From: Pasteurellaceae bacterium Orientalotternb1
GTDB lineage: Bacteria > Pseudomonadota > Gammaproteobacteria > Enterobacterales > Pasteurellaceae
Reading direction: 5' to 3'
Assembly: GCA_011455275.1 (NCBI GenBank)
Contig: CP015028.1
Coordinates: 1-64,000, forward strand
DNA length: 64,000 nt
The translations under genes were made by a program, and so were the position numbers. The notes under the pieces were generated by a model that was given only the letters and a program-made list of their open reading frames with translations, did not search any database and was not told the origin of the DNA. Below are positions 1 to 9,707 of the stretch, in pieces; within the stretch, counting starts at the first letter, position 1; every line of letters starts with the position of its first letter.

Positions 1-2094
1 GCCTTTTTCGGTAAGGAACATTTTTCTGTCCAAAGTGGACGCCGTGATGCGTTCCAATGGCCGACAATTGTTCGTGTTGGTAAAGAAGCGGGGCGTTTGG
101 CATCTCGCCGTGAAGGAAATGAAGGCTCAACAGGTTTATCCAGCCCGAAACGTTATCTTTGGGATACAGAGCGTTACGAACAAGGCTGGCGTTTTAACTC
201 ATCTTATGTGAAAACCGATGCAGAACCTTATGCAACAGCGGCACCGCTCTCTGGGCTGATTAACGAATATGGCGAAGCGTTATACCGCTTGCGTGATGAT
301 GTTGAAGAAGAGTTTGAGCGTAAAATGCCCGTGTTCCAGCCGCATTATTCACGCAGCTCATTGATGACTTTTATGCTGTCTGAAGTGTTATTGCAAGCTC
401 TGATGCAAATCAACAGTCCTGCTCAGCGTTCAAAACTAGAACACGCAAAAACCCCACGCTTTTTGCGTTCGATTATTTTGACGGTTCCGCCTGCAATGCC
501 AAAACCCGAGCGAGAAATTTTCCGTGGGAATATGTTAGAAGCCATTGGTTTAGTGTGGAAAAGTCTTGGTTGGGATAACACCGACAATAATATTGATTTC
601 TTCACCAAAGAGAGCCGTGAGCAGTATTGGCCAGTCTTGCCTGAAGTGCATATTCAATGGGATGAAGCAACAAGCGGTCAGATCGTCTATTTATTTAACG
701 AAACACAAAATAACTATGCAGGTCGCCCTGAAGCCTTTATTTCGGCAATAGTTCGCCCTGATAAAACCGATAAAACCAAAATGACTGTTGCCACTATCGA
801 TATTGGTGGCGGCACCACAGACTTAGTGATCAACGACTATCATCTTGACTATGGTGAAAACGGACGCTCTGGCAGTAATGCGTATATCATTCCAACGCAA
901 CGTTTCCGAGACGGTTTCAAAGTGGCAGGGGATGATATTCTGCTTGATATGATTCGTGATGTAGTTATTCCCTCATTGGCAGACGGGCTAAAGGCAGCGG
1001 GCTTAAAAGATCCCGATCCTATTTTGTCTGAATTGATTGGCACCCAAGTGTTAAAAGTCCAAGACCGTTTACTTCGCCAACAATTAACCTTACAAATTTT
1101 CAGCCCCGTAGGACTTCGTATTCTCAAAGAGTATGAAGAATATGATATTTTTTCAACGGAAAATAGCTTGTCTGGGGCAACGTTTGAAAGCTTATTGGCA
1201 GAAGCTGATCCACCAACAGAAAGTGTTTTAAACTATATTAACCAACCGATTTCACGTGAATTAGGCAAGCCATTTAACATTTTAGATGTGCCAGTTAAAG
1301 TGAATTTGGCTCAAATTCATTTGCTGTTTATGAATGAGCATTACGATATTTGTAAAACCTTCAAATCGTTATGTGAAATCGTGAATAGCTACCAATGTGA
1401 TGTGTTGTTGCTGACTGGGCGGCCGTCTCGTTTACCAGGGGTTCAAGCCTACTTTAAATCTCGCTTGCCGCTTCCTGTTGGGCGAATTTTACCATTGCAT
1501 CATTACAAAACGGGAAGTTGGTATCCATTTCATAAACAAGGCAGAATTGATGATCCGAAAACAACCGCAGCCGTTGGGGCGATGCTGTGTTTCTTGAGTA
1601 AAAACTCTCGGATTCCAAATTTCTTCTTTAGATCCATAGCAATTAAAGCTTATTCAACGGTGAAATACATTGGCTTATTAAGCAACAACAACACCATTCA
1701 AGAAAGCGATGTGTATTATGCCGATGTGAATTTGGATAATGAGGACTATGATTTCCCTGATCACGAATTTGAAGTGCGTGGTAAAACTCGCCTTGGCTTC
1801 CGCCAATTAAATGTTGAACGTTGGACGGCTGCCCCCCTTTATACATTAAGTATTGAAAATCCTGAATTAAGGGAGCGTTTAGCGGGAAGTGGCGTGGTGC
1901 TTAATGTTTCACTCAAAGTGGCAAAAACTCGAGACAAAGGCAATTACAGCGAAACACTGGAAATCAAACAGATCCAAGCAAGTGATGGCAGAAGTGTGCG
2001 TAAAGACGATGTTAAGCTGCAATTAAATACGATGTTAGATGCAGGACTGAATGATTCACAATATTGGCTTGATAGTGGAAGTGTAAAAAGATGA
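1..2094 (+). CDS. srfB: SrfB family protein (5' end outside window)
   Basis: The reading frame is open from base 1, so the start lies upstream; 697 codons are visible. An internal TTG at 97 is not the real start. SrfB proteins are known by name from the Salmonella/Xenorhabdus srfABC genes, but their biochemistry is unclear. The sequence shows an actin/Hsp70-superfamily phosphate-2 motif DIGGGTTD (799-822) and a later hydrophobic-TGRPSR stretch (about 1402-1431) that looks like the adenosine-binding loop of the same fold, so an ATPase is inferred. No signal peptide or membrane segment is seen in the visible part, so it is probably cytoplasmic. Its stop overlaps the srfC start by four bases (ATGA), implying translational coupling. 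Family assignment is from remembered homology and is fairly sure; the function is not known. Confidence 0.85.
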   Translation, partial: AFFGKEHFSVQSGRRDAFQWPTIVRVGKEAGRLASRREGNEGSTGLSSPKRYLWDTERYEQGWRFNSSYVKTDAEPYATAAPLSGLINEYGEALYRLRDDVEEEFERKMPVFQPHYSRSSLMTFMLSEVLLQALMQINSPAQRSKLEHAKTPRFLRSIILTVPPAMPKPEREIFRGNMLEAIGLVWKSLGWDNTDNNIDFFTKESREQYWPVLPEVHIQWDEATSGQIVYLFNETQNNYAGRPEAFISAIVRPDKTDKTKMTVATIDIGGGTTDLVINDYHLDYGENGRSGSNAYIIPTQRFRDGFKVAGDDILLDMIRDVVIPSLADGLKAAGLKDPDPILSELIGTQVLKVQDRLLRQQLTLQIFSPVGLRILKEYEEYDIFSTENSLSGATFESLLAEADPPTESVLNYINQPISRELGKPFNILDVPVKVNLAQIHLLFMNEHYDICKTFKSLCEIVNSYQCDVLLLTGRPSRLPGVQAYFKSRLPLPVGRILPLHHYKTGSWYPFHKQGRIDDPKTTAAVGAMLCFLSKNSRIPNFFFRSIAIKAYSTVKYIGLLSNNNTIQESDVYYADVNLDNEDYDFPDHEFEVRGKTRLGFRQLNVERWTAAPLYTLSIENPELRERLAGSGVVLNVSLKVAKTRDKGNYSETLEIKQIQASDGRSVRKDDVKLQLNTMLDAGLNDSQYWLDSGSVKR

Positions 2095-4778
2095 GTAATA
2101 CAGAAAAACTAGTTGGTGCTTGGAATAACTTATTTGAAGGTTCACACTGTGCGATTCAATGGGTATCAGATAACCGTACACAAAGCCCACGATTAGATAA
2201 TGAAGCAGACAGCTTAATTTTAGAATTACGCCGTTTACGCAATGCTGCAAAACGGTTGGGAGAATCGTCATCACATCCTGTTACTGCGGGCTTTTTTGGG
2301 CTTTCACAAGCAGGTAAATCCTATCTCATTTCTGCACTTGCTGCCGATAAACAAGGGAAACTCCAAACGGTGTTTGACGGTAAAACCTTAGACTTCGTTG
2401 AACACATTAACCCCGAAGGAGGCGGTAAGGAAGCCACTGGGTTAGTGACCCGTTTTAGCCGCAATGCCACTGGCGGCATTAGTGGTTATCCGTTGAAACT
2501 GCAAATTTTCAGTGAAGTGGAAATTATCAAAATCTTAATTAACTCTTTCTTTAACGATTTTGATAAAGAGAAATTAGATTACGTTTGCGATCAAAATAAA
2601 ATCAATGACATTTTAAAGAAAGTCAGCAACAAAGCCACAGCCCGCTCATTTGGCGGTTTAACCGAAGATGATGTGGTGGATTTACAAGATTACGCTACAG
2701 ATAACTTTGGCAAATCGCTCTCGGCATTAAATGCAAATTACTGGGCAAAAGCGACCGCTTTAGCTCCGAAATTAGCCATTGAAGATCGTGCAACTCTTTT
2801 TTCGATTTTATGGGGCGAGTTTCCAGAATTTAATGATGTGTACATTCAGTTCGCCAAAACATTAGCCGCACTTGGACACGCCTCAACAGTCTATGCACCA
2901 CTAACCGCCGTTATCAAAGAAAAAGAAGGTGGTGGTATTTCCAAAGCAGATAGCATTATGAATGTCGATATGGTGGAGCGTTTAGGCACAAGTCGTGATG
3001 AAAAAATTACAGTACGTCCAAAAGTCAGCGAAGATGAAACTGCTGAGCCTGTTGAGATTTCACTGTCACAGCTCACCATTCTCACTGCAGAATTGGTGTT
3101 CCCGCTGATGAATGAAACTCGAGTGCCTGTGGTTGAAAATATTGATTTATTGGATTTCCCTGGCTATCGCGGACGTATGAACATCACTCAAATTACCGCT
3201 GATAACCCTGTTTCGCAGCTCATCTTGCGGGGTAAAGTGGCGTATCTGTTTGAACGTTATACTGATAGCCAAGAAATGAATATCTTGATTATGTGTACCC
3301 CTAGTAACACGCAGTCGGAAGTCAATGATGTCGGCCCAGTCTTAGAGCGTTGGATCAACAAAACACAAGGTGAGTCTGCTGAAATTCGTCATGGACGAAA
3401 ACCTGGCTTACTTTGGGCAGTCACCAAATTTGATATTCGTATTCAAGATAAACTGACTACGACTGAAGAAAACCTAAAAATTAGCTGGGGTAGCGATGGT
3501 CTTCTCAAACAAACCATTCTAGAGCGTTTTGGACACTACGACTGGTTCAAAAATTGGGCGGGTGATAAACCGTTCAGCAATATGTTCTTAGTGCGTAAAC
3601 CAGGGTTTAAAGTGCCGTTTCTCAATGTGGAAAGCGGTCAAGAACTCAGTGTTAATGACAATGAGCGAGCTCAATTAGATTTAATGAAAAAGACTTTCAC
3701 CCAAGATCCCGAAATTCAACGCCATGTTGAAAACCCTGAAGCCAAATGGAATGCGATGTTAGAACTCAATGATGGCGGAATGAAAGGGATCAGTGATTAT
3801 CTTGAAACAATTTCATCACCTGAAGTAAAACAAAAACGGATTATTGAGCAACTCAACCAAGCGATTCAACTGGTTGAACAACGTTTTAGCTCTTGGTATC
3901 AAAGTGATGGTGCAGAAGAGGTCAATAAAAAGCGTCAGCTTGCACAAGCCATTATTAAGGAATTACAAGGTCGATCGCTATTTCTTGGTGAATTATTACG
4001 CCTATTCCAGCTCCCGTATGACACCATTTTCTCCTTGTATCACTCCGTTGATTTAGACGAGAGCAGCGAAACGGGCGAAACAACAGCAGATAATACCGCA
4101 GTAGCAAGTTTCGATATGAGCTTTGATTTTGGTGATAGCAGCACGTTAGATATTTTTGGTGAAGCACCAACGTTAGATCCTACCGCTGAAAAGCAAGAAA
4201 ATGCCTCACCAACGATGAAATCACGCTTTGCCCAAGCGGTGTTCAAAGCGTGGATTGAACATCTTCGCAGTTTCTCAGCAAACGAGCATTTAATGCGATT
4301 TTTCCGATTTAATGGTGAAAACCGCAAAATTTTAGATGAATTAGTGGGCGAGTTGATTACTGCAGCCACCCGCCTGAAATTGCAAGAATCGCTTTCTGAA
4401 GCCGTTTTACAAAATGAAAATGCGGGTTATAAACGTGACCAAGTCGCTGAACGGCAAGTATTTACCGTGCATACCCAAATTTCAGATTTCTTGGCGTGGC
4501 TCGGGTTTATTCAGCAACCCACCGCACAACGTCCAGCCAGCCGATCGGTTGCTGGGCAAGCCGTTTTTGAAACCAAAGCAGTGGACATGGTCAACGGTTT
4601 ACCGAGACTCAGTGAACAGCCAAGCACCTTTACCCGTGATTATCTGTTCGACTGGTTTGTTGCCTTTGGGGCAATCTGCGAACAAAATGCGGGACACAGT
4701 GCAGGTCGTGAGATTGATGCGGCTCAAAATGCCAAACTCGGTGATATTTTAAACCGCTTTACCACATCAAAAATTTAA
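2091..4778 (+). CDS. srfC: SrfC family protein, dynamin-like GTPase signature
   Basis: An 895-residue protein with no signal peptide. G-protein motifs are visible in order: P-loop GLSQAGKS (residues 70-77), a G3-like DFPG (355-358) in a strongly hydrophobic strand, and a G4-like TKFD (445-448). The long insert between P-loop and G3, the large helical C-terminal half, and the size all resemble dynamin-like/large GTPases. The family name SrfC ('putative virulence factor') is from memory of the srfABC set. The start overlaps the srfB stop; the next gene follows after 12 bases. I infer a cytoplasmic or membrane-peripheral GTPase acting with SrfB. Nucleotide choice (GTP) is inferred from the TKxD-type motif. 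Confidence 0.85.
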   Translation: MSNTEKLVGAWNNLFEGSHCAIQWVSDNRTQSPRLDNEADSLILELRRLRNAAKRLGESSSHPVTAGFFGLSQAGKSYLISALAADKQGKLQTVFDGKTLDFVEHINPEGGGKEATGLVTRFSRNATGGISGYPLKLQIFSEVEIIKILINSFFNDFDKEKLDYVCDQNKINDILKKVSNKATARSFGGLTEDDVVDLQDYATDNFGKSLSALNANYWAKATALAPKLAIEDRATLFSILWGEFPEFNDVYIQFAKTLAALGHASTVYAPLTAVIKEKEGGGISKADSIMNVDMVERLGTSRDEKITVRPKVSEDETAEPVEISLSQLTILTAELVFPLMNETRVPVVENIDLLDFPGYRGRMNITQITADNPVSQLILRGKVAYLFERYTDSQEMNILIMCTPSNTQSEVNDVGPVLERWINKTQGESAEIRHGRKPGLLWAVTKFDIRIQDKLTTTEENLKISWGSDGLLKQTILERFGHYDWFKNWAGDKPFSNMFLVRKPGFKVPFLNVESGQELSVNDNERAQLDLMKKTFTQDPEIQRHVENPEAKWNAMLELNDGGMKGISDYLETISSPEVKQKRIIEQLNQAIQLVEQRFSSWYQSDGAEEVNKKRQLAQAIIKELQGRSLFLGELLRLFQLPYDTIFSLYHSVDLDESSETGETTADNTAVASFDMSFDFGDSSTLDIFGEAPTLDPTAEKQENASPTMKSRFAQAVFKAWIEHLRSFSANEHLMRFFRFNGENRKILDELVGELITAATRLKLQESLSEAVLQNENAGYKRDQVAERQVFTVHTQISDFLAWLGFIQQPTAQRPASRSVAGQAVFETKAVDMVNGLPRLSEQPSTFTRDYLFDWFVAFGAICEQNAGHSAGREIDAAQNAKLGDILNRFTTSKI

Positions 4779-4790
4779 GCAGAGGACATT

Positions 4791-5771
4791 ATGCCAATTA
4801 TTGTCGAATTAAAAGAAAATAGACCAGGCTATGCGGATATCGAAATTAAACGCTGGAAAGGCAGTGCTGACTTAGAAATTGCCGTTCAACGCAACCAAGA
4901 TCAGCACTATTTCGCCCAAGGTGAACAATGGAACCCTGAACCCGTTTGGCATAAAGTGAGCGACTTAGTCGACACTGGCGAAGCCTTACAAGGCACCCTT
5001 GGTCCTTGGCTGATTGATGCTCTCGTTCAACAAGCAGGCAATACTCAATATTTGCTGTGGGCGAAAAGCGACAATTTGACTGACCGTGGTGTGATCCGCT
5101 TTTTAGGCAATATTTTGGCATCTTCTGCGGGGGGCGATTCCTCTCGTGAAGAAGATGTTCGAGAAATTGTCGAACCCGAGATCGTCACGGAAGTAACGGA
5201 AAATATCATCGTAGAAGAGCCGATTGATGTTGTGGCTGGACCTGAAATAACCGAAACCAAAGTGGAAGAGCCGCTCATTCAGGAAACACCACGTCCCGCA
5301 GTACCCGAAACCAAGAAGAAAAGCCCTGCTGCCCTCATTACATTGCTCATTCTCTTGTTAGCCATTGCAGGGAGCGTTGCTTGGTGGCTACTAGGGAAGA
5401 AACCTGATGAAGTTGCAAAAAAATCGCCAGAAGTGACCGCTTGTGAGATTCAAACAGGCGGCGACGAGCTAAACTTTCTGCAAGCTTGCTTGAAAACCAA
5501 CCCAGACACCAAACAATTATTAGCCATTATTGAAAATGCAAAAAATGCCAAAGCCTGCGGTATTGCTCAACGTCTTTATGCCAATAAAGCCGAAAGTGGT
5601 AATGCGGAAATTGCCTTTGCTTACGCCAAAGAGTACGACGCAGCTTTCTCTAAAGGCGATGGCTGCTTTAAATTAGACAAAGAAAGTGCGTTGTATTGGT
5701 ATGAAACGGGATTAGCCGCCAATCCAAACAATGAAGAAGCCAAAAAACGTATTGAAGAGTTGAAAAAATAA
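4791..5771 (+). CDS. bitopic membrane protein of the srf cluster
   Basis: I do not recognise a named family. A 326-residue protein: an N-terminal globular domain of about 110 residues without signal peptide, an acidic Glu/Val/Pro-rich linker (about 120-175), one transmembrane helix (about 179-201) flanked by KKK and KK, then a C-terminal domain of about 110 residues containing cysteines and TPR/Sel1-like helices (YANKAESGNAEIAFAYAKEY, then ALYWYETGLAANPNNEEAKK). Predicted topology is N-in, C-terminal domain in the periplasm, so it could connect SrfB/SrfC to the secreted partners encoded downstream. An uptake-sequence core is read as VTAC just after the helix. AGAGGAC precedes the ATG. The stop overlaps the next start (TAATG). 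Confidence 0.75.
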   Translation: MPIIVELKENRPGYADIEIKRWKGSADLEIAVQRNQDQHYFAQGEQWNPEPVWHKVSDLVDTGEALQGTLGPWLIDALVQQAGNTQYLLWAKSDNLTDRGVIRFLGNILASSAGGDSSREEDVREIVEPEIVTEVTENIIVEEPIDVVAGPEITETKVEEPLIQETPRPAVPETKKKSPAALITLLILLLAIAGSVAWWLLGKKPDEVAKKSPEVTACEIQTGGDELNFLQACLKTNPDTKQLLAIIENAKNAKACGIAQRLYANKAESGNAEIAFAYAKEYDAAFSKGDGCFKLDKESALYWYETGLAANPNNEEAKKRIEELKK

Positions 5772-7741
5772 TGAAACAGACACTGACCCTATTCGCCTTA
5801 ACAACGCTTGGATTATGCAGCACTGTCTTAGCTAATCCAAAGCCGCTCAAACAAGAAGGCAAGCAAACCTTATTTCAACGTGTGTTAAGCACACCAACCT
5901 GTGCGTTATCTGACACGGCTGGAAAAGCGGACGGCAAGAAAATCCCTGCTTTTTCTCGTTACTATGTTTATGCACGCCAAACCGTGAACAACCAAGAATG
6001 GTTGCAAGTTGGGCCTGATGAATTTGGTAAAACCGTCGGCTGGTTAAATGCAAACTGTGCAGTGCCTTGGAATATCCAAATGACGCTGACGTTTACCAAC
6101 CCAGTTGGGCGAGATCCACTTCTCTTTTTTAAAGATAAAACCGCTCTGGAAGGCGTGATTTCATCGGATAAAAAAGCCGATAGCATCAAACAAATTCGCG
6201 ACAACTTAGCGAAAACAGGTAATGCAGAAAGCATTGTGGCACAAGAGCCAAAAGAGTTTGTCGATTTCCAAAAGCACTTCTACTTATTGCCGATTTTACA
6301 AGGCGAAGAAGTGATGAATAATGACGGTTTCTACGAGCGGATTTTAGAAGTAGCGTCCGTCTCGAAAAAAGAGCCTGCAGCACAAACTAGTCCAACAACG
6401 GCTAAACCTGCGAGCAACAACGCTCAAACGGGTGAAGTGACTGGCTTCAAAGCGGCTGTGGTATTTGTGATCGACTCCACCATTTCCATGGATCCTTACA
6501 TTAACCGCACCCGAGAAGCGATTAAACAGCTTTACGATCAAGTTGAAAAAGAGAATCTGCAAGAACAGGTGAAATTCGGCTTAGTGGCTTTCCGTTCGAG
6601 TACTAAAGCAGTTCCTGGCTTAGAATACACGTCCAAAATGTTTGTGGATCCGAATACAGTAAAAGATGGCAAAGATTTTATGGACAAAGTCGCAGCCCTA
6701 AAACAAGCCAAAGTGTCCAGTAAAGAGTTTAGTGAAGATGCCTATGCAGGCATTAACCAAGCGTTGAAAGAGATTGATTGGAACAATTTTGGCGGTCGTT
6801 ATATTGTATTGATTACCGATGCTGGGGCGATCGAAGGCGACAATCCTATTTCCACCACGGGAATGGATGCCAAACAGCTGCGATTAGAAGCTCAACACAA
6901 AGGCGTTGCAGTTTATGCCTTACACTTAAAAACGCCGTCAGGCAAAAACAATCACGATAAAGCGGCAAGCCAATATAACGATTTGGCGTTTAATAACTAC
7001 ATCAACAAAGCGTTGTACTACCCTGTAAATGCGGGGGATGTGAATGAATTCGGCGAAAAAGTCAGCTCCCTTGCTAAAGCTTTAACCGCCGATGTGAAAC
7101 TCGCCTACAAAGGCGAAATGGCAGCAGGCAGCTCCTTAGGTGCAAAAGAAGAAGAGAAAAAGCCCGCTAATGAATTAGAAGAAGATGCTGCATTAATCGG
7201 AAAGGCGATGCGTCTTGCCTATTTAGGACGGACAAATGGACAAACCGCTCCACCAGTGTTTAAAGCGTGGATCAGTGACCGTGATTTTGTCAAAGCCAAT
7301 ACACCAACCGCTGAAGTGCGGGTGCTATTTACCAAAGCACAGTTAAGTGAGCTCAGCGAAGTGGTGAAAAACATTTCGGATGCGGCGACCAGTGGTTTAA
7401 TTGCTCCTGACGATATGTTCAAACAGTTGCGTTCCGTTGCAGCTGCGATGGGGCAAGATCCGAATAAAATCAAACAAGGCGGTGCAACGAAAATTGCGGA
7501 TCTTGGTTTGCTTGGCGAATACTTAGATGGCATTCCGTATAAAAGCCAAGTGACCAGTATTGATGAAGATTCGTGGAAAAGTATGGGGGCTCAACAGCAA
7601 GAAAAATTCATTATGGATTTGAAGAAAAAACTCCGCCACTACAAAACCTATAATGATGATGTTGACCGTTGGATTTCGCTCACCGAAGGCAGCGATCCAA
7701 AAGACAATGTATACCCTGTGCCGCTTGAAGCGTTACCATAA
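5771..7741 (+). CDS. secreted SH3-like plus von Willebrand factor A protein
   Basis: A 656-residue protein with a clear Sec signal peptide (cleavage near VLA-NP, residue 21). Residues 35-105 look like a bacterial SH3 domain (WLQVG...GWL pattern with a C44/C96 cysteine pair). A vWA domain follows (about 228-430) with a MIDAS DSTIS (235-239), a central threonine region, and the third acidic site at LITD (350). The remaining 200 residues are mostly helical and end in an uncharacterised domain. vWA domains bind protein partners through a metal ion. It is predicted periplasmic, encoded between the bitopic protein and the ABC transporter, and translationally coupled to the former. Function is inferred only as a scaffold or partner-binding component. 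Confidence 0.8.
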   Translation: MKQTLTLFALTTLGLCSTVLANPKPLKQEGKQTLFQRVLSTPTCALSDTAGKADGKKIPAFSRYYVYARQTVNNQEWLQVGPDEFGKTVGWLNANCAVPWNIQMTLTFTNPVGRDPLLFFKDKTALEGVISSDKKADSIKQIRDNLAKTGNAESIVAQEPKEFVDFQKHFYLLPILQGEEVMNNDGFYERILEVASVSKKEPAAQTSPTTAKPASNNAQTGEVTGFKAAVVFVIDSTISMDPYINRTREAIKQLYDQVEKENLQEQVKFGLVAFRSSTKAVPGLEYTSKMFVDPNTVKDGKDFMDKVAALKQAKVSSKEFSEDAYAGINQALKEIDWNNFGGRYIVLITDAGAIEGDNPISTTGMDAKQLRLEAQHKGVAVYALHLKTPSGKNNHDKAASQYNDLAFNNYINKALYYPVNAGDVNEFGEKVSSLAKALTADVKLAYKGEMAAGSSLGAKEEEKKPANELEEDAALIGKAMRLAYLGRTNGQTAPPVFKAWISDRDFVKANTPTAEVRVLFTKAQLSELSEVVKNISDAATSGLIAPDDMFKQLRSVAAAMGQDPNKIKQGGATKIADLGLLGEYLDGIPYKSQVTSIDEDSWKSMGAQQQEKFIMDLKKKLRHYKTYNDDVDRWISLTEGSDPKDNVYPVPLEALP

Positions 7742-7788
7742 ATTTGCAAAAAATACCGAGAAACTGACCGCTTGCAAGGATAGAACCG

Positions 7789-8487
7789 ATGCTGAAAATT
7801 CAAGATTTGGCGATTACACGAGGAAGCCACGCCAATCCATTCCACATTCACCTGCCTGCATTACATTTGAAAGCGGGTGAAGCCGTGGCACTTTGCGGGA
7901 GCAGCGGCTGTGGAAAAAGCACCATTTTGGAAATGGTGGGGCTGATTTTGAAGCCCGATCGACTTGCAAGCTATCAAATTTACGATCGTAATACTCTCCA
8001 AAATATTGAGCCATTCATTGCACAGCAAAATCAAACACAACTTGCTAGACTGCGTGCCGAATGCTTCGGTTTTATGTTGCAGTCAGGCGGGCTGCTGCCT
8101 TTTCTGTCTGTGCAAGAAAACTTAGCGTTGTCTAGCCAAATTTTAGGCAAAGCACTTGATCAAGAATGGCTACACTATTTGGTAGCTGAACTGCAAATTT
8201 CGCACTTGCTACAACAATACCCGAAACAACTTTCTATTGGCGAAAGGCAGCGTGTTTCGTTTATTCGCTCAATCTCCCATCAACCTACCGTGCTATTAGC
8301 CGATGAACCAACCGCTGCGTTGGATCCGTCTAATGCGGAAAAACTGTTCGATATTATTTTAGCTATCGTACAGAAAAATCAGCTTGCAGCTTTGGTGGTG
8401 ACTCACGATCGGGAGTTGATTAAACAGAAAGCGATTCGTGTTATTCAAGGGCAGGTTTCGAATAACCAAGCGGTGTTTCAGGAGTAG
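7789..8487 (+). CDS. ABC transporter ATP-binding protein, LolD/MacB type
   Basis: A 232-residue ABC ATPase. Visible motifs: Walker A GSSGCGKST, Q-loop (FMLQSGGLLPFLSVQENL), signature LSIGERQRVS (GERQR where many have GQQQR), Walker B LLADEPTAALD, and the H-loop VVTHDREL. This is the LolD/FtsE/MacB group, which pairs with FtsX-fold permeases, as the next gene confirms. It is preceded by AAGGA and by an uptake sequence in the 47-bp gap after the vWA gene. Family knowledge suggests mechanotransmission or lipoprotein extraction rather than classical solute import. It is distinct from the FtsE encoded at 17.3 kb. Confidence 0.85.
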   Translation: MLKIQDLAITRGSHANPFHIHLPALHLKAGEAVALCGSSGCGKSTILEMVGLILKPDRLASYQIYDRNTLQNIEPFIAQQNQTQLARLRAECFGFMLQSGGLLPFLSVQENLALSSQILGKALDQEWLHYLVAELQISHLLQQYPKQLSIGERQRVSFIRSISHQPTVLLADEPTAALDPSNAEKLFDIILAIVQKNQLAALVVTHDRELIKQKAIRVIQGQVSNNQAVFQE

Positions 8488-8489
8488 CT

Positions 8490-9707
8490 ATGCGGTTTTC
8501 ATTACTGTTCAAATTAGTCGCAAAAGATTTATGGCAAGACCGTAAAGTCTCCTTTTTTATTGTATCAGCGTTAATGGCAGTGATTGCCCCGTTGCTTTTA
8601 TTGTTTAGTTTAAAATTTGGCATTGTGTCTAAACTGCAGCAAGATCTACTCAACGACCCGCAAAATCTCGAAATCAAAATGGATGGGCTAAATTACAATC
8701 TGGACGACAAATGGTTAAATGCGATCAAAAACAACCCGCTTGTTCAGTTTGTGGTGCCGCTCACCCGTGCATTAAATATGCAGGCAGATTTACGCTCTAC
8801 TCATACCTTTGAGCGTGATGTGCTGTTAATACCAACAGCAGAAAAAGATCCGTTAATCCCTGAAAATATGGCGTTATCGCAAGATAAAGGCATCATTTTG
8901 TCTGCCGTAATCGCAGAAAAATTACAGGTTCAGCGAGGCGATAACATTGATCTATTTTTCAGCCGCAAACTTGATGGCGTTGAACAAAAAGCAAGTATGA
9001 CCTTAACCGTCGAAAACGTGTTGCCAGAGCGTTATTTCAATCGCAAAGGGGCTTTTGTTAGCTTGCCTATTCTTATTGAGATCGAAAATTTTCTTGATGG
9101 CTACCAAGTCAGCCACTATGTCAACCTGCCAATCTCGTCAGGCAAAGTATTGGAAACACCACGCCGAACTTATTCGAAAGCCCGAATTTATGCCACCGAT
9201 CTGGATAGTGTTTTAGCGTTATCTGCTCAGTTGAGAGAGCAAGGCATTTCAACCCTAACCCAAGCCAATGCAATTGCTAATGTAAAATCGATTGATAAGG
9301 TGCTTACTATCCTGTTTGTGATTATTGCGATCACCTCGATCATCGGGGCGGTTTTATCGCTATCGGGTTCTTTTCTAGCGAATATTGAACGAAAACGGAA
9401 AGAAATTTCATTGCTCTATTTATTTGGCTTAAAACCAAGCGAATTGAAAGTATATTTAATGATGCAATCGCTTCTGTTATCTTCAGCGGCTTTTGTGCTG
9501 GCATTGGTTCTATTTATCATCAGTAGCACAATCATTAATACCGTTTTCAGCCAACATTTATCAGAAGAGACTTTTTTGAGCGTCTTATTACCAATTCATT
9601 ACCTAATTGCTTTTTTAGCGACAAATAGTGTCGCCTTGGTGGTCGCTATGTTAGGCGGAAGCAACATCGGAAAAATTCAACCTGCGGAGATCTTGCGTGA
9701 AGTGTAA
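8490..9707 (+). CDS. FtsX/LolC-like ABC permease
   Basis: A 405-residue membrane protein of the FtsX/MacB/LolCE fold: one N-terminal transmembrane helix (about 20-43), a large periplasmic domain of about 215 residues, then three helices near 266-291, 318-346 and 368-392. The KRKEISLLYLFGLKPSELK stretch between helices 2 and 3 matches the conserved cytoplasmic coupling segment of this family. It starts 3 bases after the ATPase stop with GGAG upstream. With only one permease gene, a homodimer is likely (unlike the LolC/LolE heterodimer). Neighbouring lipoproteins make a dedicated lipoprotein-handling or periplasmic-signal role plausible, but this is inference. Confidence 0.82.
   Translation: MRFSLLFKLVAKDLWQDRKVSFFIVSALMAVIAPLLLLFSLKFGIVSKLQQDLLNDPQNLEIKMDGLNYNLDDKWLNAIKNNPLVQFVVPLTRALNMQADLRSTHTFERDVLLIPTAEKDPLIPENMALSQDKGIILSAVIAEKLQVQRGDNIDLFFSRKLDGVEQKASMTLTVENVLPERYFNRKGAFVSLPILIEIENFLDGYQVSHYVNLPISSGKVLETPRRTYSKARIYATDLDSVLALSAQLREQGISTLTQANAIANVKSIDKVLTILFVIIAITSIIGAVLSLSGSFLANIERKRKEISLLYLFGLKPSELKVYLMMQSLLLSSAAFVLALVLFIISSTIINTVFSQHLSEETFLSVLLPIHYLIAFLATNSVALVVAMLGGSNIGKIQPAEILREV

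Noticed and set aside
1..4778. Type VI secretion remnant
   Set aside because: No TssB/C, Hcp, VgrG or ClpV; SrfB/SrfC motifs and neighbours differ.
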